A DNA stretch of 64,000 nucleotides from Paenibacillus solani (GCF_001277345.1 NZ_LIUT01000003.1:566430-630429), one strand, 5' to 3'. Shown: positions 34,297-43,254, numbered from the stretch's first letter. The notes: generated by a model from the letters alone, not told the origin. Made by a program: numbers and translations.

Positions 34297-35265
34297 TCAG
34301 AAGGTGGTGTTGAGTATTAGAACGATCAGGCTCAAGGTCAAATAGTTGATCGAGAAAATGAATAACTTTTTGGACCACGCTTCATCGTCCTTGGCCCAGA
34401 ATCCCTGCAATGCGATATAAAGCCATCCGATTGCCAGGAGGAGTCCGATTACCAAAAAGAATATACCTGCGTACCCGTATGTGTACATTAGAATCGGTAT
34501 GGGTATGAGAAGTACCAAATAAGGAATCATCTGAATCTTGGTACGTTTAATCCCCTTAACCACCGGCAACAACGGAAATCCGGCTGCACGGTATTCCTCG
34601 ACCCGACGGATGCCCAGCGCCCAGAAATGAGGCGGCTGCCAGAGAAACAGCAAGGCGAACAACAAGATTGCTCCCATATCTACGCTGCCAGTCACTGCTA
34701 CATAACCGATCACCGGCGGCATAGCTCCAGAAATAGCACCTACGGATGTACTCCAAGTCGAAGAACGTTTAAGCCATAGGGTATAAACTACAACATACAC
34801 GAACATTCCAACGGCTCCGAACACACCTGCAAGCACGCCCGAGAACAGGAATAACATGGCTAGTCCCACGACTCCTAAAATAACGGCATACCAAAGAACA
34901 ACCTTAGGGGTCAACCGTCCAGTTGGGAGAGAGCGGTCCCGAGTACGTTCCATCTTCATGTCGAGCTCGCGATCGAAATAGTTATTGAAAACACAGGACG
35001 AAGCCATGACGAGCACGGTTCCGAGAAGTGTCATAAACATCAAACCAAATTGAATATCCCAACGCGATGCTAACCAAAATCCGGCAAAAGCTGCTATCAC
35101 ATTCGACCGAATAATTCCAGGTTTCGTCACCGTGATAAAATCTTTCCAAGTCCCTGCCTGATCGGGAGGCACGGGCGCTGCCGAGGCCAATGCTGCGGAT
35201 TCTGAAGGAGCTTGGTATCTCAAGTGATTATCCACGTGTAAACGTTCCTCCTTAATATCTGTCAT
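34297..35265 (-). CDS. ctaB: Protoheme IX farnesyltransferase (heme O synthase)
   Basis: UbiA-family membrane enzyme that adds a farnesyl group to heme B to form heme O, the substrate of CtaA. The first Asp-rich motif NNYFDRELDMKMERT and about nine hydrophobic helices are clear. The start is uncertain: ATG 35265 has a poor ribosome site, whereas GTG 35235 has AAGGAGG 11 nt upstream, giving 312 aa. Confidence 0.95.
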   Translation of the reverse strand: MTDIKEERLHVDNHLRYQAPSESAALASAAPVPPDQAGTWKDFITVTKPGIIRSNVIAAFAGFWLASRWDIQFGLMFMTLLGTVLVMASSCVFNNYFDRELDMKMERTRDRSLPTGRLTPKVVLWYAVILGVVGLAMLFLFSGVLAGVFGAVGMFVYVVVYTLWLKRSSTWSTSVGAISGAMPPVIGYVAVTGSVDMGAILLFALLFLWQPPHFWALGIRRVEEYRAAGFPLLPVVKGIKRTKIQMIPYLVLLIPIPILMYTYGYAGIFFLVIGLLLAIGWLYIALQGFWAKDDEAWSKKLFIFSINYLTLSLIVLILNTTF

Positions 35266-35463
35266 TATGGAGGAAGTATTGCCTCCGCTATAAAGTTTAT
35301 CATATCATTAGTAAAAAGTGTTTAGCAATCCTTCGGAATTAGTTCCATCTATATGACAATTCAGTGACATTCGATGGGTTCCGATCTTGACGTTATGGCG
35401 TTGTTTAAGGCACAATTTATCTATGTACTAGCCATTGTATCAAATCTTGATAAGTAAACAAAA

Positions 35464-35489
35464 CCGGAGCGCTATTGCTAGCGCTCCGG
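35464..35489 (-). terminator. Terminator of the SASP gene at 35518
   Basis: Perfect 11-bp stem CCGGAGCGCTA with a 4-nt loop, followed on the minus strand by TTTTGTTTACTT. Confidence 0.9.
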
Positions 35490-35517
35490 GCTTTCTGCAA
35501 ACATTATGAGAATAAGA

Positions 35518-35736
35518 TTACAGCGTACGTCCAGAGCCCGAGAGAGCCTGTTCTGCTTGCTGTACCAAACGTTTTGTAATATAGCCACCCAGGGATCCTG
35601 TCTCCCGGGAAGTATAGTTACCATAGTAACCGTCTTGAGGAATTGTTACGCCCAGTTCTCGAGCAGCCTCGAGCTTCAAACTTTGCAATGCTGTTCTAGC
35701 TTGAGGTACAACCAGATTGTTGCTGCTGCGTGCCAT
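35518..35736 (-). CDS. Alpha/beta-type small acid-soluble spore protein
   Basis: 72-aa SASP that coats and protects spore DNA. The family core is present: SNNLVVPQA near the N terminus, LKLEAARELGV with the GPR protease site region, and the C-terminal RETGSLGGYITKRLV. It closely resembles the SASP at 38749. A sigma-F/G-type promoter is upstream. Confidence 0.97.
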   Translation of the reverse strand: MARSSNNLVVPQARTALQSLKLEAARELGVTIPQDGYYGNYTSRETGSLGGYITKRLVQQAEQALSGSGRTL

Positions 35737-35790
35737 ATTAAATTTCTCCCTTCACTGAATGTCTGTTATTCCAGTGCAAGCTTGCAAACT

Positions 35791-35819
35791 TATTATGGCT
35801 CTATCCTCAAACGTTATAC
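35791..35819 (-). promoter_or_regulatory. Forespore (sigma-G/F) promoter of the SASP gene
   Basis: On the minus strand GTATA and CATAATA are 17 bp apart, matching the GHATR and CATNHTA consensus. Confidence 0.65.
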
Positions 35820-35856
35820 GTATTTTTTCAATTCAATCTTTGGAGGTTTTTTTCAT

Positions 35857-36024
35857 ATGAGTAAAGCGTTATCCCTATGGTTCGCGATCTCCTCTATCGT
35901 TCTGCTCGCCGCCTCAGCTATCTCCATAAGCTATAACGGTTTTCTTGCTGTCGGCTTGGGGCTGCTCTCCATCCTTAACATCGGGTGGGGCTTCATCATC
36001 AAAGCCAAGCGCAGACCTTCATAG
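35857..36024 (+). CDS. Small two-helix membrane protein
   Basis: 55 aa with hydrophobic segments at about 5-24 and 29-48 and a basic C terminus (KAKRRPS). GGAGG with an 11-nt T-rich spacer precedes the ATG. I recognise no family. It is convergent with trpS, with only 13 nt between them. Confidence 0.65.
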   Translation: MSKALSLWFAISSIVLLAASAISISYNGFLAVGLGLLSILNIGWGFIIKAKRRPS

Positions 36025-36037
36025 AAGAGAAGCAAGA

Positions 36038-37024
36038 TTATTTAGGTGCCAGAAAGCCCATCTTATCCTTCACACCATCCAGTATCTGAGTCGCTTTTTT
36101 CTGCGCCTGCTCGGCTCCCTTGGCGAGGATGTCATGAATTTCACCGGTTTGGCGAATTTCGTAGTATCTGTTTTGCAATGGCTCCAGAGCTGCTGCGACA
36201 ACTTCGCCAAGCTCTTTCTTGAACGCTCCGTACATTTTCCCTTCAAAACGCGCTTGAACTTCTTGCAAAGATACCCCCGCGCACTCGGAGTAAATACTCA
36301 TGAGATTGCTCACCTCCGGTTTAGCAGCTGGATCATAGCGTACCTCTGCCCCCGAGTCTGTTGTCGCTCGACTGATCTTCTTGCGAATTTGATCAGGTGT
36401 ATCCAGCATCGCTATATAACTTCCCTCAACCGGATTACTCTTGCTCATTTTTTTAGAAGCATCATCCAATGACATGATTCGAGCGCCTACTTTCGGAATA
36501 AACGGTTCGGGAATGTTGAAATAGTTGCCGAAACGGTGATTAAATCGTGCAGCCAAATCGCGCGTAATCTCCAAATGCTGCTTCTGGTCATCTCCCACGG
36601 GTACCAGATTGGCGTTATAAAGCAAAATGTCAGCGGCCATCAGCGCAGGATATACAAACAGTCCCGCTCCTACGGATTCCTTGCCTTCGGACTTATCTTT
36701 GAATTGTGTCATCCGCTCCAGCTCACCCATGTTCACCATGGTTGTCATAATCCATGCCAGCTCGGCATGCTGTGGAACATGAGACTGCAAGAAGATATTA
36801 GCCCGATTCGGATCAATGCCTGCGGCAACATATAGTGCTGCTACCGATTCAGAACGATCCCGCAGCGAGCTCGGCTCCTGGGGTACGGTAATGGCATGCA
36901 GATCGACCACCATAAAGTAACAGTCATGCTCTTCTTGTAGCTTAACAAAATTTTTAATAGCTCCAATGTAGTTACCAAGTGTCAAATTACCGCTTGGTTG
37001 GATCCCCGATAATACAGTTTTCAT
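36038..37024 (-). CDS. trpS: Tryptophanyl-tRNA synthetase
   Basis: 328-aa class I synthetase that charges tRNA-Trp. The HIGH-like motif is TLGNYIGA and the KMSKS loop is in DASKKMSKS. I start at ATG 37024 (MKTVLSGIQPSG), the conserved N terminus; the codons upstream of it are in frame but lie outside the family. A T-box leader with tRNA-Trp features lies directly upstream. Confidence 0.96.
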   Translation of the reverse strand: MKTVLSGIQPSGNLTLGNYIGAIKNFVKLQEEHDCYFMVVDLHAITVPQEPSSLRDRSESVAALYVAAGIDPNRANIFLQSHVPQHAELAWIMTTMVNMGELERMTQFKDKSEGKESVGAGLFVYPALMAADILLYNANLVPVGDDQKQHLEITRDLAARFNHRFGNYFNIPEPFIPKVGARIMSLDDASKKMSKSNPVEGSYIAMLDTPDQIRKKISRATTDSGAEVRYDPAAKPEVSNLMSIYSECAGVSLQEVQARFEGKMYGAFKKELGEVVAAALEPLQNRYYEIRQTGEIHDILAKGAEQAQKKATQILDGVKDKMGFLAPK

Positions 37025-37097
37025 GCTTAACCCTCCATATTCCTTGATATGATTCAAATTCACCATTGTCCCGCCTTGGGGAGTTTCTGTCAAAACA

Positions 37098-37350
37098 CAA
37101 AAAAGGCCTCACATCCGCAAGGGACGTGAGACCGTGGTGCCACCCTTATTCGCTGCAACTTATAAAAATCGCTTGCTGCAGCCTTCCATTCTTGTAACGG
37201 AGAATACCCGGCCGGCATATTAAGGAAATAGCAGCACTTTCCCGTTCAGCACGGCACTCAAAGGTCCATTCGGCAAAGCGGATCCACCGGTTCACATCAA
37301 CCACCGGCTTTCTGAAGGATGGCCGCACTTGCTTACTTGTCCTTGTCATC
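37098..37350 (-). promoter_or_regulatory. T-box leader (tRNA-Trp) of trpS, with terminator
   Basis: The minus-strand leader contains the T-box sequence AAGGGTGGCACCACGGT (37131-37147). The TGGC bulge pairs with a GCCA acceptor end, as expected for tRNA-Trp. A candidate TGG specifier lies at 37266-37268. A terminator (TCACGTCC stem, T run) ends it at about 37098-37130. Uncharged tRNA-Trp should allow readthrough into trpS. Confidence 0.9.
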
Positions 37351-37388
37351 GTGTTTCAATTCATCATTTTAGATCACTATTACATGCA

Positions 37389-37417
37389 ATGATAAGACTC
37401 TTGCTCGACCTTGTCAA
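37389..37417 (-). promoter_or_regulatory. Sigma-A promoter of trpS
   Basis: On the minus strand perfect TTGACA and TATCAT are 17 bp apart, about 40 bp upstream of the T-box leader. Confidence 0.8.
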
Positions 37418-37461
37418 TTCCAATTCGTCATGAAGTGTTCATCGGGTTTTGAAGCTTTTCT

Positions 37462-37491
37462 TTTACCCTTTCCATAAAAATCTGTTATGAT
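37462..37491 (+). promoter_or_regulatory. Candidate promoter of the aldose epimerase gene
   Basis: TTTACC and TATGAT with an 18-bp spacer, about 50 bp upstream of the gene at 37540. Confidence 0.45.
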
Positions 37492-37539
37492 GTGGTTAAT
37501 CGTCCAGACCATGATTTTTGTTAGTAAAGGAGCATCGAT

Positions 37540-38529
37540 ATGAATCAAGTGACCAAAGGCCAGTGGAATGGTTACGACACTTATATTTTAAACAGCGGCC
37601 GTCTTGAAGTGACTCTCCTTCCTCGTCTAGGTAACAACGTCATTGGAATTAAAGACACTGAAGAACAGCGTGAAATCCTGCGAAAACCAGATGAAAGCGA
37701 GCTGGCCTTCTATTTGCAGAAGCCATACCACTTCGGCATTCCGATGCTCATTCCGCCGGGTCGAATTGCTAAAGGCCAGTTTGAGTATGGCGGAACTTCG
37801 TACCAATTTGATCAAAACACTGCAAATGACAATCATATCCATGGTCTTCACCGATCGCAAGCCTGGTGTGTAAGCGACATAGAGGAAGATGAGGATGGGT
37901 GCGCTATTTCGACAGAATTTTTGTCAGCGGATGATCCCAAGTGGATTGCCCAATTCCCTGTTCCGTTAAAACTTGAGATGACCTTCCGTCTTCAGGGAAC
38001 CCGATTGTCGCAGAGTCTTCGTGTAACAAATCTTGGCTCAAGCCCCGTCCCGTTCGGTATGGGTTACCATACGTGGTTTCTGCTCGATGGTGAACCACAT
38101 CGCTGGACACTTGATGTGCCTGTAGAAGGTATTTATACCTTGAATAATGAGCTTATCCCGACTGGTGAGTTTTCACCTCTCGGCCATCTGGATCTTCTCA
38201 ATAGCGGACTCAATTTGAAGGATACCGATCTGGATACGATATTAAAAATTCCCGAGGGTAAACCAGCCGAAGCCAGGCTTCAAAGAGATGATGGTTATGA
38301 GATTCTTTACACGGCTGATCGCTCCTATTTCAAGCACTGGGTGCTTTATACCAAAGGGATTGCTGAGCAGTTTCTCTGTATTGAACCCTACACCTGGCTT
38401 CCCAACGCCCCCAATTTGAATCTCTCTGACGAAGAGACCGGATTGATCCGTTTGGAACCGGGCCAATGCGTAAATCTGGACACCAAGATCAGCATCCAGA
38501 AGTCGCCACCGAATTCGGAGCGAGAGTAA
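37540..38529 (+). CDS. Aldose 1-epimerase family protein (GalM-like)
   Basis: 329-aa galactose-mutarotase-fold protein that should interconvert alpha and beta forms of a sugar. The catalytic features are His in NHIHGLHR, the second His in GYHTWF and the Glu base in CIEPYTW. The C terminus is a short charged tail. AAAGGAG precedes the ATG. Sugar specificity cannot be read from the sequence. Confidence 0.87.
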   Translation: MNQVTKGQWNGYDTYILNSGRLEVTLLPRLGNNVIGIKDTEEQREILRKPDESELAFYLQKPYHFGIPMLIPPGRIAKGQFEYGGTSYQFDQNTANDNHIHGLHRSQAWCVSDIEEDEDGCAISTEFLSADDPKWIAQFPVPLKLEMTFRLQGTRLSQSLRVTNLGSSPVPFGMGYHTWFLLDGEPHRWTLDVPVEGIYTLNNELIPTGEFSPLGHLDLLNSGLNLKDTDLDTILKIPEGKPAEARLQRDDGYEILYTADRSYFKHWVLYTKGIAEQFLCIEPYTWLPNAPNLNLSDEETGLIRLEPGQCVNLDTKISIQKSPPNSERE

Positions 38530-38573
38530 ATCAACAATTTAGGAAGCGCGAGAAACTTATACTTAAGACTTGC

Positions 38574-38620
38574 CAGGCCAAGAGCAGCCCTTTGAAAATC
38601 AAGGGTCCGCTCTTGGCCTG
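38574..38620 (+). terminator. Terminator after the epimerase gene
   Basis: Long stem CAGGCCAAGAGC with its complement and an inner CCCTT/AAGGG pair. Confidence 0.85.
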
Positions 38621-38686
38621 TTCTACGTCAATAAGATTTTTTGGATGAGCGGCTAATTTTACCAGTACCTAATCTGCTCTAGGAAC

Positions 38687-38716
38687 GAATGAGATTCCTA
38701 TCATTCAGTCATAATA
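38687..38716 (+). promoter_or_regulatory. Forespore (sigma-G/F) promoter of the SASP gene
   Basis: GAATG and CATAATA with an 18-bp spacer, matching GHATR and CATNHTA, about 30 bp upstream of the ribosome site. Confidence 0.7.
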
Positions 38717-38748
38717 TCCTCATACAACATCAAAGGAGGTGACATGAC

Positions 38749-38970
38749 ATGGCTCAAGGTCGTTCTTCTAACAATCTTGTCGTACCTCAAGCAACTGCAG
38801 CTCTTCAACAACTGAAGATGGAAGCTGCACAAGAATTGGGTGTAACAATTCCACAAGACGGTTACTACGGAAACTACACTTCCCGTGAAACCGGTTCTTT
38901 GGGAGGTTACATCACGAAACGTCTGGTGCAATTGGCTGAGCAGCAATTATCGGGTCGTTCGAACCTGTAA
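38749..38970 (+). CDS. Alpha/beta-type small acid-soluble spore protein
   Basis: 73-aa DNA-binding spore protein, about 80 percent identical by eye to the one at 35518 (shared segments SSNNLVVPQA, LGVTIPQDGYYG and RETGSLGGYITKRLV). AAAGGAGGTGA precedes the ATG by 6 nt. It is transcribed alone from a forespore promoter into a terminator. Confidence 0.97.
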   Translation: MAQGRSSNNLVVPQATAALQQLKMEAAQELGVTIPQDGYYGNYTSRETGSLGGYITKRLVQLAEQQLSGRSNL

Positions 38971-39000
38971 ATCGCAACTCTTCCCTCCAGCCGTAAATAG

Positions 39001-39036
39001 AAAGAGGCGATCTTCTCCCCAAAGATCGCCTCTTTC
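39001..39036 (+). terminator. Terminator of the SASP gene
   Basis: Stem AAAGAGGCGATCTT with its complement and a 6-nt loop, with flanking A and T. Confidence 0.9.
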
Positions 39037-39054
39037 GTTCTATATGCTATATAA

Positions 39055-39468
39055 TTATGAGTTCATGGATTCCGAAGCAGCTTCGGCATATGTATTACGT
39101 GGATACCGTATCATCAAACTGGCCATGTTATAGTTGGATTCAAGTATAGCATCAACGACGACCATGCCGTGTCGCAACATAAATTCATAACTGATCTCAC
39201 CATGGGTCCAATGACGTTTATGTTTCAGACTTTCAAGTGCCATCGTACGAAAAGAGAATTGTTGGGCTTCGCTTAGTCCTTCCCCACATGGAGTGATGAC
39301 TCCGTTTCGCCCAGCCAAAGGATTATGCCTTATCCCAAACTTGCCAATTACATTATTTCGTATTTGTACAAATACTGTTCCTGAACTTAGACCACCCAAC
39401 TCTTCCTGCAACTCTTTAAATACAATATCCAATTGTCTAGTCAGTGATAATTGATCTAGTTTAACCAT
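39055..39468 (-). CDS. Conserved hypothetical protein
   Basis: 137-aa soluble protein I do not recognise, mixed alpha/beta. It has a conserved-looking VFVQIRNNVIGKFGIRHNPLAG segment at about residues 32-53. AAAGGAGGGAG precedes the ATG. It has its own strong promoter. Confidence 0.7.
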   Translation of the reverse strand: MVKLDQLSLTRQLDIVFKELQEELGGLSSGTVFVQIRNNVIGKFGIRHNPLAGRNGVITPCGEGLSEAQQFSFRTMALESLKHKRHWTHGEISYEFMLRHGMVVVDAILESNYNMASLMIRYPRNTYAEAASESMNS

Positions 39469-39521
39469 CCCTTCTCCCTCCTTTATTAGTAAATCTTCCC
39501 TATTATTAGGGCTTATGACTC

Positions 39522-39550
39522 ATTATAGGGGAAAGGAACCAACGGATCAA
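39522..39550 (-). promoter_or_regulatory. Sigma-A promoter of the gene at 39055
   Basis: On the minus strand TTGATC and perfect TATAAT are 17 bp apart, about 55 bp upstream of the start. A CCCTAATAATAGGG repeat lies just after it. Confidence 0.7.
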
Positions 39551-39643
39551 CATTATTCAACATAAATGGGTATTTATCCCTAAAAATGCACAATTAATTA
39601 GCAAATTCTCTTCTTCTTTACGTCACTATTCTTTCTTTTGCGA

Positions 39644-39673
39644 CAAAAAAAGGAAGCCCGAAGGGCCTCCTTA
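39644..39673 (-). terminator. Terminator of pepF
   Basis: Stem AAGGA-GGCCC with a tetraloop, followed by a run of T on the minus strand. Confidence 0.9.
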
Positions 39674-39684
39674 GAGATAGATAT

Positions 39685-41478
39685 TTAAACTCGATGTTCC
39701 GTCATTTGCAGGAATTGTTTAATATCGTCGACGCAGGCATTAGCCGCGCTCTGCCAAAAATCGCGCTCCGTCAGATCGACATTCAGATGCTTTTTCGCCA
39801 AATTTTCTACCGACATTACGCCAGTATCCCGAAGAAGGGCATCATACTTTTCTGCAAAAACAGGTCCCTCTTCCAAAGCCCGAACGTACAAGCCTGTACT
39901 GAACATATAACCGAAGGTGTAAGGGAAATTATAAAACGGCGTGCCCGTGATATAAAAATGCAGTTTGGATGCCCAGAAATGTGGGTGATAGGAGGTCAAT
40001 GTGTCGCAATACGCTTCTTTTTGCGCCTCTACCATCATTTCTGAAATTTCTTCACTGCTGAGTAGTCCATTCTTCCGTCTGTCATAGAAACGGGTTTCAA
40101 ACAAGAACCGGGCATGGATATTCATAAAGAAAGCCACGCTGTTCTGAATTTTCTCCTCCAGCAAAGCAAGCTTCTCATCCTCACTACCCGCACCTTTAAC
40201 CATCGCATCAAAGACAATCATTTCAGCAAAGGTAGATGCCGTTTCGGCAACGTTCATGGCGTACTTCTGATTCAGCACCGGAATTCCCCTCATAACATGC
40301 TGATGGTAGGCATGGCCCAGCTCATGCGCCAAGGTTGATACGTTGGATGCCGTACCGCCGAATGTCATGAAGATCCGGGTTTGATCGCTAGCCGGGAAGG
40401 ATGTACAGAAACCGCCAGGCCGCTTGCCGGGACGATCCTCAACTTCTATCCAACCCTTATCAAAAGCCATTTGTGAGAAGTCAGCCAATCTTGGACTGAA
40501 TTTACGGAATTGTTCCACAATGTTAGCTGCGGCATCATCATAAGAGATTTTGGCAGCCGAAGTGCTCAGCGGTGCATCGACATCGCTCCAAGAAAGTCCA
40601 TCCAGTCCAAGCAGCTTCGCTTTACGGTTCAGATATTCCACAAGCACCGGCTTGGTATCCTGAATGACAGCCCACATGGTATCCAGCGTCTGCTGGCTCA
40701 TCCGGCCGATCGCAAGCGGTTCTTTCAGTACATCATCCCACCCGCGGTTCTCATACAGCTTTAAGCGATAGCCCGATAAGTGGTTGAGCGTATCCGCACA
40801 ATAATCGGCCGAATTGCCCCAAGCCTGCTCCCACTTCTCAAACATCGCTTGGCGCACTTCCCTGCGGGGATCATGCATTTTATTGAATGCTTGTCCTGCA
40901 GACAGAAGAACCGTCTTTCCCTCTTCCTCATATGGGATTTGGATGTTTTTTACGATTGTGTCGTACATTTTTCCCCATCCATGATAACCGTCCACACCCA
41001 GCGACAAGGCCAGGCTTTCGAGTTCAGGGCTCATCTTTTCCTGCGCAAGATGACGACTTTCGTTCAAGACAAAATCCAGGTCGGATACCTGATCCGAGGC
41101 AGTCCAGGCAGCCCATAGCTCATCGTCCATACCCCGCAGAATATTATCAAATTGATTCTTAACCGCCTGCAGGATTGCAGATAACGATGTGACCCGCCCT
41201 GACCATTGAACCGCCTTTTTGTCGTTTACGTTCTGCGCGGTTAAACAGCTTACAAATGCAGAGACTTCCCGAATTCTGGCGTACGCTCTCTGAAAATGCC
41301 CAAGAAATTGTTCAAGACTGGATGCGTCCTGGATTGTTTCCGGAATATCCAGTGCTTTTACGTCTTGCTCAAGCTGTTGTACATCTTTCTCCAGCGTCTC
41401 AATAAAGGTCTTAAGCTGCGGTGAAGAAGAGCCTCCGGGAAATATCGATTCCAAATTCCAAGTCTGTTGAAGTGCCAT
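39685..41478 (-). CDS. pepF: M3-family oligoendopeptidase (PepF-like)
   Basis: 597-aa zinc metallopeptidase that degrades oligopeptides in the cytosol. The HExxH motif is AHELGHAYH, and the third ligand Glu lies in the downstream ETASTFAEM helix. The overall domain arrangement (helical N-terminal half, catalytic C-terminal half) matches PepF. I start at ATG 41478 (MALQQTWNLESIF), with AAAGGTG upstream. Confidence 0.94.
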   Translation of the reverse strand: MALQQTWNLESIFPGGSSSPQLKTFIETLEKDVQQLEQDVKALDIPETIQDASSLEQFLGHFQRAYARIREVSAFVSCLTAQNVNDKKAVQWSGRVTSLSAILQAVKNQFDNILRGMDDELWAAWTASDQVSDLDFVLNESRHLAQEKMSPELESLALSLGVDGYHGWGKMYDTIVKNIQIPYEEEGKTVLLSAGQAFNKMHDPRREVRQAMFEKWEQAWGNSADYCADTLNHLSGYRLKLYENRGWDDVLKEPLAIGRMSQQTLDTMWAVIQDTKPVLVEYLNRKAKLLGLDGLSWSDVDAPLSTSAAKISYDDAAANIVEQFRKFSPRLADFSQMAFDKGWIEVEDRPGKRPGGFCTSFPASDQTRIFMTFGGTASNVSTLAHELGHAYHQHVMRGIPVLNQKYAMNVAETASTFAEMIVFDAMVKGAGSEDEKLALLEEKIQNSVAFFMNIHARFLFETRFYDRRKNGLLSSEEISEMMVEAQKEAYCDTLTSYHPHFWASKLHFYITGTPFYNFPYTFGYMFSTGLYVRALEEGPVFAEKYDALLRDTGVMSVENLAKKHLNVDLTERDFWQSAANACVDDIKQFLQMTEHRV

Positions 41479-41597
41479 CGAACATTCATCACCTTTCACG
41501 AAAAATTATGGTTTCTGTTTTATCCTGTTTGTATGGACCTAGAGAAAAGTGTATAACTATATATAACAAAAATTTTTGCTGAAGGAGCTAAATGCCC

Positions 41598-41783
41598 ATG
41601 AGACCTTTGCAAATATCACCCGAGACGGCGATTACACTGTCCAAGCAGTTGGGCGTTCCGTTGGAACAGCTGATGCATATGCCGCAGCATATATTAATGC
41701 AGAAGATTGCCGAGCTAGCCAAACATCAGGAAGCCGAAGCAGCAACGAAGAGTGACGACGCCTCTGATTCGGAGAACTCATGA
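41598..41783 (+). CDS. YycC-family protein
   Basis: 61-aa small protein of the YycC type. The family core RPLQISPETAITLSKQLGV, then LEQLMHMPQHILMQKIAEL, is clear, with an acidic Ser/Asp-rich tail. ATG 41598 and ATG 41592 are both possible after AAGGAG. Its stop overlaps the start of the next gene in ATGA. Function is unknown. Confidence 0.8.
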   Translation: MRPLQISPETAITLSKQLGVPLEQLMHMPQHILMQKIAELAKHQEAEAATKSDDASDSENS

Positions 41784-42010
41784 TCCCTTTTTCTAATACC
41801 TGGCCTTATGACGTCATTGGAAACGACGTTTATGTACAAAGCTGTCCATTCTGTGGAACGGATAATGTTCTATTGCCGATGAAACCCACGGAGCTGATCA
41901 GCGTTAGGGAAGGAAAGAAAAAGCTGCTGATCTTTCCCTGCTGCCACAACAAAGTAACCGTATTGGATAGCGATCTCGACTACTTGCTCACGGATCAACG
42001 ACTACGTTGA
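41780..42010 (+). CDS. Zinc-ribbon-like small protein
   Basis: 76 aa with CPFCG and a CCH motif about 30 residues later, suggesting one zinc site of the CxxC...CCH type. The ATG overlaps the YycC-like stop, so the two are translationally coupled. I recognise no named family. Confidence 0.7.
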   Translation: MIPFSNTWPYDVIGNDVYVQSCPFCGTDNVLLPMKPTELISVREGKKKLLIFPCCHNKVTVLDSDLDYLLTDQRLR

Positions 42011-42046
42011 TTCCCTTCCGATACCTTGACTTAGAGCAATTTCCAC

Positions 42047-42075
42047 AGCCTGCAGACCTGTCTGCGGGCTATTTT
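42047..42075. terminator. Bidirectional terminator
   Basis: Stem AGCCTGCAGA with its partner TCTGCGGGCT and loop CCTG, followed by ATTTTG. Confidence 0.75.
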
Positions 42076-42078
42076 GCG

Positions 42079-42786
42079 TTAGGACTCTGCCTTGAGCGCA
42101 GTATTCTTCTGTTCACGGATCTGCTCGGATATCAGTCTCCACTGCTCTCTGGAAGCACGGATCATCGCAGCATCCATGATCTTCTCATCCTGAACGACTC
42201 TCGAGAACCATTGAACGGCTTCTTGGAACTGACCAAGCCTCCGGTGTATTTCTCCGATGAGGTACAGCAGACGGGCATCATTCGCCCCCACCCCTTCCAG
42301 CTCAAATACTCGGATATAAGACTCCAGACTATAACCCAAGAACCGCTTCTCTTGCTCTTCGTTGTTCTGATACCGATACAGCCACGCGATATGATGCAGG
42401 AGACTGGCTATAATGCGATCACGTTCCCCGATCACTTGCGCGCAGAGGAGAGCCAGCTTATAACTCTCCAGAGCATCTTCCAGAGTGCGTTCCCCGCCCA
42501 TATCCCTTTTTACCCAGCGGCATCCAATTTGCTCATAGAATAGCGCTTTCTGTCGTTGACTCAATTTCAATGTTGAATTCTCCGTGGATGCGAATCCGCA
42601 TTCGGGACAAATCCGCACGACATAGAAATCCGGATTCTCCGATTTGTAGTACGAGCAAAAGTCAGTGTCTGTTCGGTATGCTTTTTTAAAGCTGGGTCTC
42701 ACCCTGGAAGTCAGGTATTCATGCTCACAATGTGCGCATACAACCTTGATCGAATACAATGGTTCCAATTTCAAGCCACTCGCCAT
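42079..42786 (-). CDS. DUF2225 family protein
   Basis: 235-aa protein with two CxxC pairs (CAHCEHEY near residue 17 and CPECGF near 59) forming a probable zinc site, then a helical TPR-like region (about 90-210). This matches DUF2225, whose function is unknown. The ribosome site sits unusually close to the ATG (AAGGGATG), so a start a few codons downstream is possible. Confidence 0.82.
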   Translation of the reverse strand: MASGLKLEPLYSIKVVCAHCEHEYLTSRVRPSFKKAYRTDTDFCSYYKSENPDFYVVRICPECGFASTENSTLKLSQRQKALFYEQIGCRWVKRDMGGERTLEDALESYKLALLCAQVIGERDRIIASLLHHIAWLYRYQNNEEQEKRFLGYSLESYIRVFELEGVGANDARLLYLIGEIHRRLGQFQEAVQWFSRVVQDEKIMDAAMIRASREQWRLISEQIREQKNTALKAES

Positions 42787-42830
42787 CCCTTCATTCCATC
42801 TACTGCATATCTAAATCTAGATCTAAAGAA

Positions 42831-43208
42831 CTAAGGAGTATTCACGAAGTGATGGGCGGGACCGGACAGCCGCTGCAGCACAAAATCACGTAGCTCATCT
42901 TCCACGCCGATCTCACTCAGAGCACCTGCCATACATCCAAGCCATTCTTCAGCATGGAGATTCGTAATCGGGAACTTCATATGCCTTGCTCGCATCATCG
43001 GGTGTCCAAACGCTTCAGAGAACAAGGCAGGTCCCCCAAAAAACTGACTTAGGAACATATATTGCTTTTCCATCACAGGCATAATATCTTCTGGAAACAA
43101 CGGGGAAAGCAGTTCATTTTGCTGCACCCGCGGGTAAAAAGCTTCGACGAGCGAACGTATACCCTCGGCACCTCCGAGGTTATCATAGATGCTTAATTTC
43201 GGATTCAT
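42831..43208 (-). CDS. Truncated hemoglobin, group II (YjbI-like)
   Basis: About 125-aa 2-over-2 globin that binds heme and O2 or NO. It has the group II features IYDNLGG at the N terminus, FYPRVQQNELLSPLFP, the QFFGGP turn and the proximal-His region MRARHMKFPI. I start at ATG 43208 (MNPKLSIYDNLGG). Codons further upstream are in frame, but the candidate promoter overlaps them. Confidence 0.9.
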   Translation of the reverse strand: MNPKLSIYDNLGGAEGIRSLVEAFYPRVQQNELLSPLFPEDIMPVMEKQYMFLSQFFGGPALFSEAFGHPMMRARHMKFPITNLHAEEWLGCMAGALSEIGVEDELRDFVLQRLSGPAHHFVNTP

Positions 43209-43254
43209 ATCCGCATAGTCTCCCATCTGTTTTGTATGATCGATGTACCTATCC

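Noticed and set aside
35506..35856. N-terminal extension of the small membrane protein at 35857
   Set aside because: The extension is antisense to a SASP gene, and a good GGAGG site marks ATG 35857.
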